Source: Bacteroidales bacterium (GTDB lineage Bacteria; Bacteroidota; Bacteroidia; Bacteroidales; UBA932). Taken from it: a DNA stretch of 24,362 nucleotides. The notes beneath the pieces were generated by a model, which did not search any database, was not told the origin of the DNA, and was given only the letters and a program-made list of their open reading frames with translations. The stretch covers positions 1 to 24,362 of the forward strand of contig JAEDLE010000031.1 of assembly GCA_016295455.1 (NCBI GenBank), given 5' to 3'. Both the position numbers and the translations under genes were made by a program. Shown here piece after piece: positions 22,590 to 24,362 of the stretch (positions within the stretch are counted from its first letter, which is position 1; each line of letters opens with the position of its first letter).

Positions 22590-23809
22590 TTCTTTCTTGT
22601 TATCCTGATGGTCAACATCACTGCAAAGATACACAAAATAAGCAGTCCGAGGTTATATGCAAGGGTCCCGGCGACACTTATGCTGTGGGTGCCGGTGCTG
22701 CCCGGCAATGCTGACAGGGACGAGTCATAGCGGGCGAACACGTTGCTGTAAATCACCTCGCCATCAGGGAACCACGCCGTCAGTCGTGCATAGCTGTCCT
22801 CAGGCCTGAAGGCATATTCCAACTCATCGTCACCATATACCTGAAAGAGAGTCCTGTGGTCCTGCCCGGTGACACGTATGCTGTCGGCAGTTTCCGTCAG
22901 CCTCAGGAATACGGTTCCGTCTTTCAGGCCTATGTCTCTGACGGCAGGCAGCTCCGCGTTCAGTCTGTGCTTGGTCTTCCAGTCACCGTTGCCGTAGTCC
23001 GGAATGCGCATACAGTAGTAACAGCCTTCCCTGAGAGTGGCGAGCAGGTCTTCATAGCGTGCGGAAGGGGTGTCGAGGAAATTGCAGCGGACAGCGATGC
23101 ATCTGCTGCGGTCAGGATAGTGGAGGTCGTCGTTGGCGAGCGCAAAGCTGTAGTGGCCGGCGCTGAGAGCCCAGTCCCAGTATTCCTGAGAGGTGGTCTT
23201 GCCGCTGTCGAGTTCCATTATGTCATATCCGGAAAGACGCTCCATCCCCTTTTTGGAAGTGCCGTTGGTTCTGGCAGGATGGTTCAGCTGGATGAGGTCC
23301 GAGTCGCGCGAAAGGCGGTCCATCTGTGCCTGGCGCTGGAAAGTGAACAGAGGCAGGATATTGTCCCAATGCCATACCTTATCGCTTCCGAACACCAGCT
23401 TGTGGTACTTGAAGAGGTTGTAGCCGTGCTCATATACATTGACGGCGAGACTGCTGTCGAAAGGATGTTCGGTCAGTTCGTTGTGGTTTGAGAAGGTGAC
23501 TATCTCATAACCATATCCCTTCAGAGAATCGTAAGTCGCCTGCGGGCTGTGGGTGCATTCATTGAATATGCCTTCCACGCGTGTGTGGGTGTGGAAATTG
23601 GCCCTTTTCCAACTGTGCGCCGTATCCAATCCTGCATACGGGTCGAAGATGTCCGGTCCCGTGAATGGCTCCGGCCGGGAGAAGCGGTAGACAGGACTCA
23701 CTCCGCTTATGCACACCAGCGTGAACAGAACAAGCAGTATAACGGCCAGACTGCGGCCGGTTATGCGCAGCGCCGCGATCAGCAATGAGGATGGTCTTTT
23801 CGATATCAT
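22586..23809 (-). CDS. Membrane-anchored PHP-domain putative phosphoesterase
   Basis: A 407-residue protein with one hydrophobic segment near each end (about 20-38 and 384-402) and a PHP-type metal-dependent hydrolase domain between them. Motifs are H73-T-H75 (ANFHTHTRVEG), TFSNHNEL at 105-112, LIQLNHPAR at 172-180, DIMELDSG at 196-203 and ALANDDLHY at 223-231. The second motif has Asn108 where the usual SDH/TDH motif has aspartate. The middle domain is predicted to face the periplasm, because it follows an N-terminal anchor and the C-terminal tail is basic. It is coupled to EptA through an ATGA overlap. A substrate such as a phosphodiester headgroup is an inference from context. The start ATG at 23809 begins with a basic n-region. 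Confidence 0.82.
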   Translation of the reverse strand: MISKRPSSLLIAALRITGRSLAVILLVLFTLVCISGVSPVYRFSRPEPFTGPDIFDPYAGLDTAHSWKRANFHTHTRVEGIFNECTHSPQATYDSLKGYGYEIVTFSNHNELTEHPFDSSLAVNVYEHGYNLFKYHKLVFGSDKVWHWDNILPLFTFQRQAQMDRLSRDSDLIQLNHPARTNGTSKKGMERLSGYDIMELDSGKTTSQEYWDWALSAGHYSFALANDDLHYPDRSRCIAVRCNFLDTPSARYEDLLATLREGCYYCMRIPDYGNGDWKTKHRLNAELPAVRDIGLKDGTVFLRLTETADSIRVTGQDHRTLFQVYGDDELEYAFRPEDSYARLTAWFPDGEVIYSNVFARYDSSLSALPGSTGTHSISVAGTLAYNLGLLILCIFAVMLTIRITRKK

Positions 23810-23895
23810 AAACCTGGTTTGACAACTGACTCCAAAACAGTAGAATTTACTAATATACGAAAAAACTTGATACGGCGGCTGCTTTCGGTCGCAAC

Positions 23896-23934
23896 TCGTT
23901 GGAATTCCATAGGTGGACTATGAAATTCCAACGA
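23896..23934 (-). terminator. Long hairpin 3' of the desulfoferrodoxin gene
   Basis: CGTTGGAATT at 23897-23906 and AATTCCAACG at 23924-23933 pair perfectly. The stem continues inward through CATAG/CTATG after one C/A position and outward by one T-A pair, with the 5-base loop GTGGA. In minus-strand RNA the odd position becomes a U-G wobble, so all 17 positions pair. In plus-strand RNA it is a mismatch. It starts 33 bases after the stop of the desulfoferrodoxin gene. No T-run follows directly, so it may be a 3'-stabilising stem rather than a true terminator. Confidence 0.5.
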
Positions 23935-23966
23935 TCATCCTAAGTACCCTTTTATCCAGGCATCGA

Positions 23967-24344
23967 TCAATGCTGCATTACTGTCTTCCAGAGGCCGTGC
24001 AGGTTGCAGTAGGCATATGCAGCCCGCAGCTTGGAGGAGGTCCTGAAGATGGCCTCGGGCTTCGCGCCAGGGAAGACGAACTGTATACCATCCTCAGTAT
24101 CAATGCATATGAATGAGATGTGATGTTCTTTGGTCATGGGATGTTCGACGCTGCCGACCACAACCCTGACCGTGTCTTCGTTGAGTCTCGTGACTACCGG
24201 AAGATGTTTTTCGAAGGCGGAATCCGCGGACTGTTCCCTGAGAAGTTCCATTTTTTCTCCGCAACACACCAGGGAAACCCCGGAATCAACTGGCTTGAAA
24301 GCCACATTGCCGCAATGGCGGCATCTGTAAAACTTGTTTTCCAT
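23967..24344 (-). CDS. dfx: Desulfoferrodoxin (2Fe superoxide reductase)
   Basis: A 125-residue protein that reduces superoxide to hydrogen peroxide without producing oxygen, a typical defence of anaerobes. The N-terminal desulforedoxin-like domain carries C8xxC11 and C27-C28 for the structural FeCys4 centre. The catalytic SOR domain has E45-K46-H47 (FEKHLPV), H68 (VEHPM), H74 (KEHHISF), C113 and H116 (YCNLHGLW), the complete His4-Cys set plus the Glu-Lys pair of the active-site loop. All spacings match known two-iron enzymes. The start at 24344 (MENKFYRCRHCG) leaves 18 bases to the window edge, so its promoter is not visible. The gene symbol varies between dfx and sor. Confidence 0.95.
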   Translation of the reverse strand: MENKFYRCRHCGNVAFKPVDSGVSLVCCGEKMELLREQSADSAFEKHLPVVTRLNEDTVRVVVGSVEHPMTKEHHISFICIDTEDGIQFVFPGAKPEAIFRTSSKLRAAYAYCNLHGLWKTVMQH

Positions 24345-24362
24345 AGTCGTAAATAATTGGTT

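Noticed and set aside
23896..23934. Hairpin as the terminal inverted repeat of an insertion sequence or MITE
   Set aside because: Only one compact palindrome with a 5-base loop is present, with no second copy, no transposase fragment and no target duplication in the window.
1..24362. tRNA, rRNA, CRISPR arrays or prophage
   Set aside because: The intergenic spaces are too short or lack the needed structures, and no repeat-spacer pattern or phage/integrase protein is seen.

Overview
The window looks like chromosome of an anaerobic, GC-rich member of the Bacteroidota, probably Bacteroidales. The reasons are the SusC/SusD pair with accessory surface lipoproteins, the repeated TAnnTTTG -7 promoter boxes, the lack of clear Shine-Dalgarno sites, and a superoxide reductase. 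I cannot name the genus. Coding is dense on both strands, no gene-free stretch exceeds about 175 bases, and I see no rRNA, tRNA, CRISPR array or insertion sequence.

Left part (1-5.7 kb), housekeeping: the 3' end of infB faces a minus-strand operon of ridA, tmk and a DoxX/MauE-like membrane protein. Divergent from that operon are folP and purB on the plus strand, and purB converges on a small FtsB/DivIC-type division gene.

Middle part (5.7-11.3 kb): a sugar nucleotidyltransferase and a CPBP membrane protease on the plus strand converge, with a 36 bp overlap, on a two-gene minus-strand operon. That operon encodes an AmgK-like amino-sugar kinase fused to a RapZ C-terminal domain, followed through an ATGA overlap by a MurU-like nucleotidyltransferase. 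Together they look like a MurNAc salvage module with a built-in amino-sugar sensor, and this is the most interesting architecture here. A nicotinate phosphoribosyltransferase is transcribed divergently.

Right-centre (11.3-17.6 kb): a four-gene outer-membrane uptake operon, made of susC, susD, a 66-residue lipoprotein and a 419-residue two-repeat surface lipoprotein, closed by a hairpin terminator. No glycan-degrading enzyme or regulator is adjacent, so the cargo is unknown.

Right end (17.7-24.36 kb), all minus strand: desulfoferrodoxin, then after a long hairpin a tightly coupled trio of membrane-anchored PHP-domain protein, EptA-type phosphoethanolamine transferase and YegS/DagK-type lipid kinase, then a DUF389 membrane protein and a beta-lactamase-fold serine hydrolase lipoprotein. 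The trio suggests an envelope-decoration unit in which the lipid kinase recycles the diacylglycerol released by EptA.
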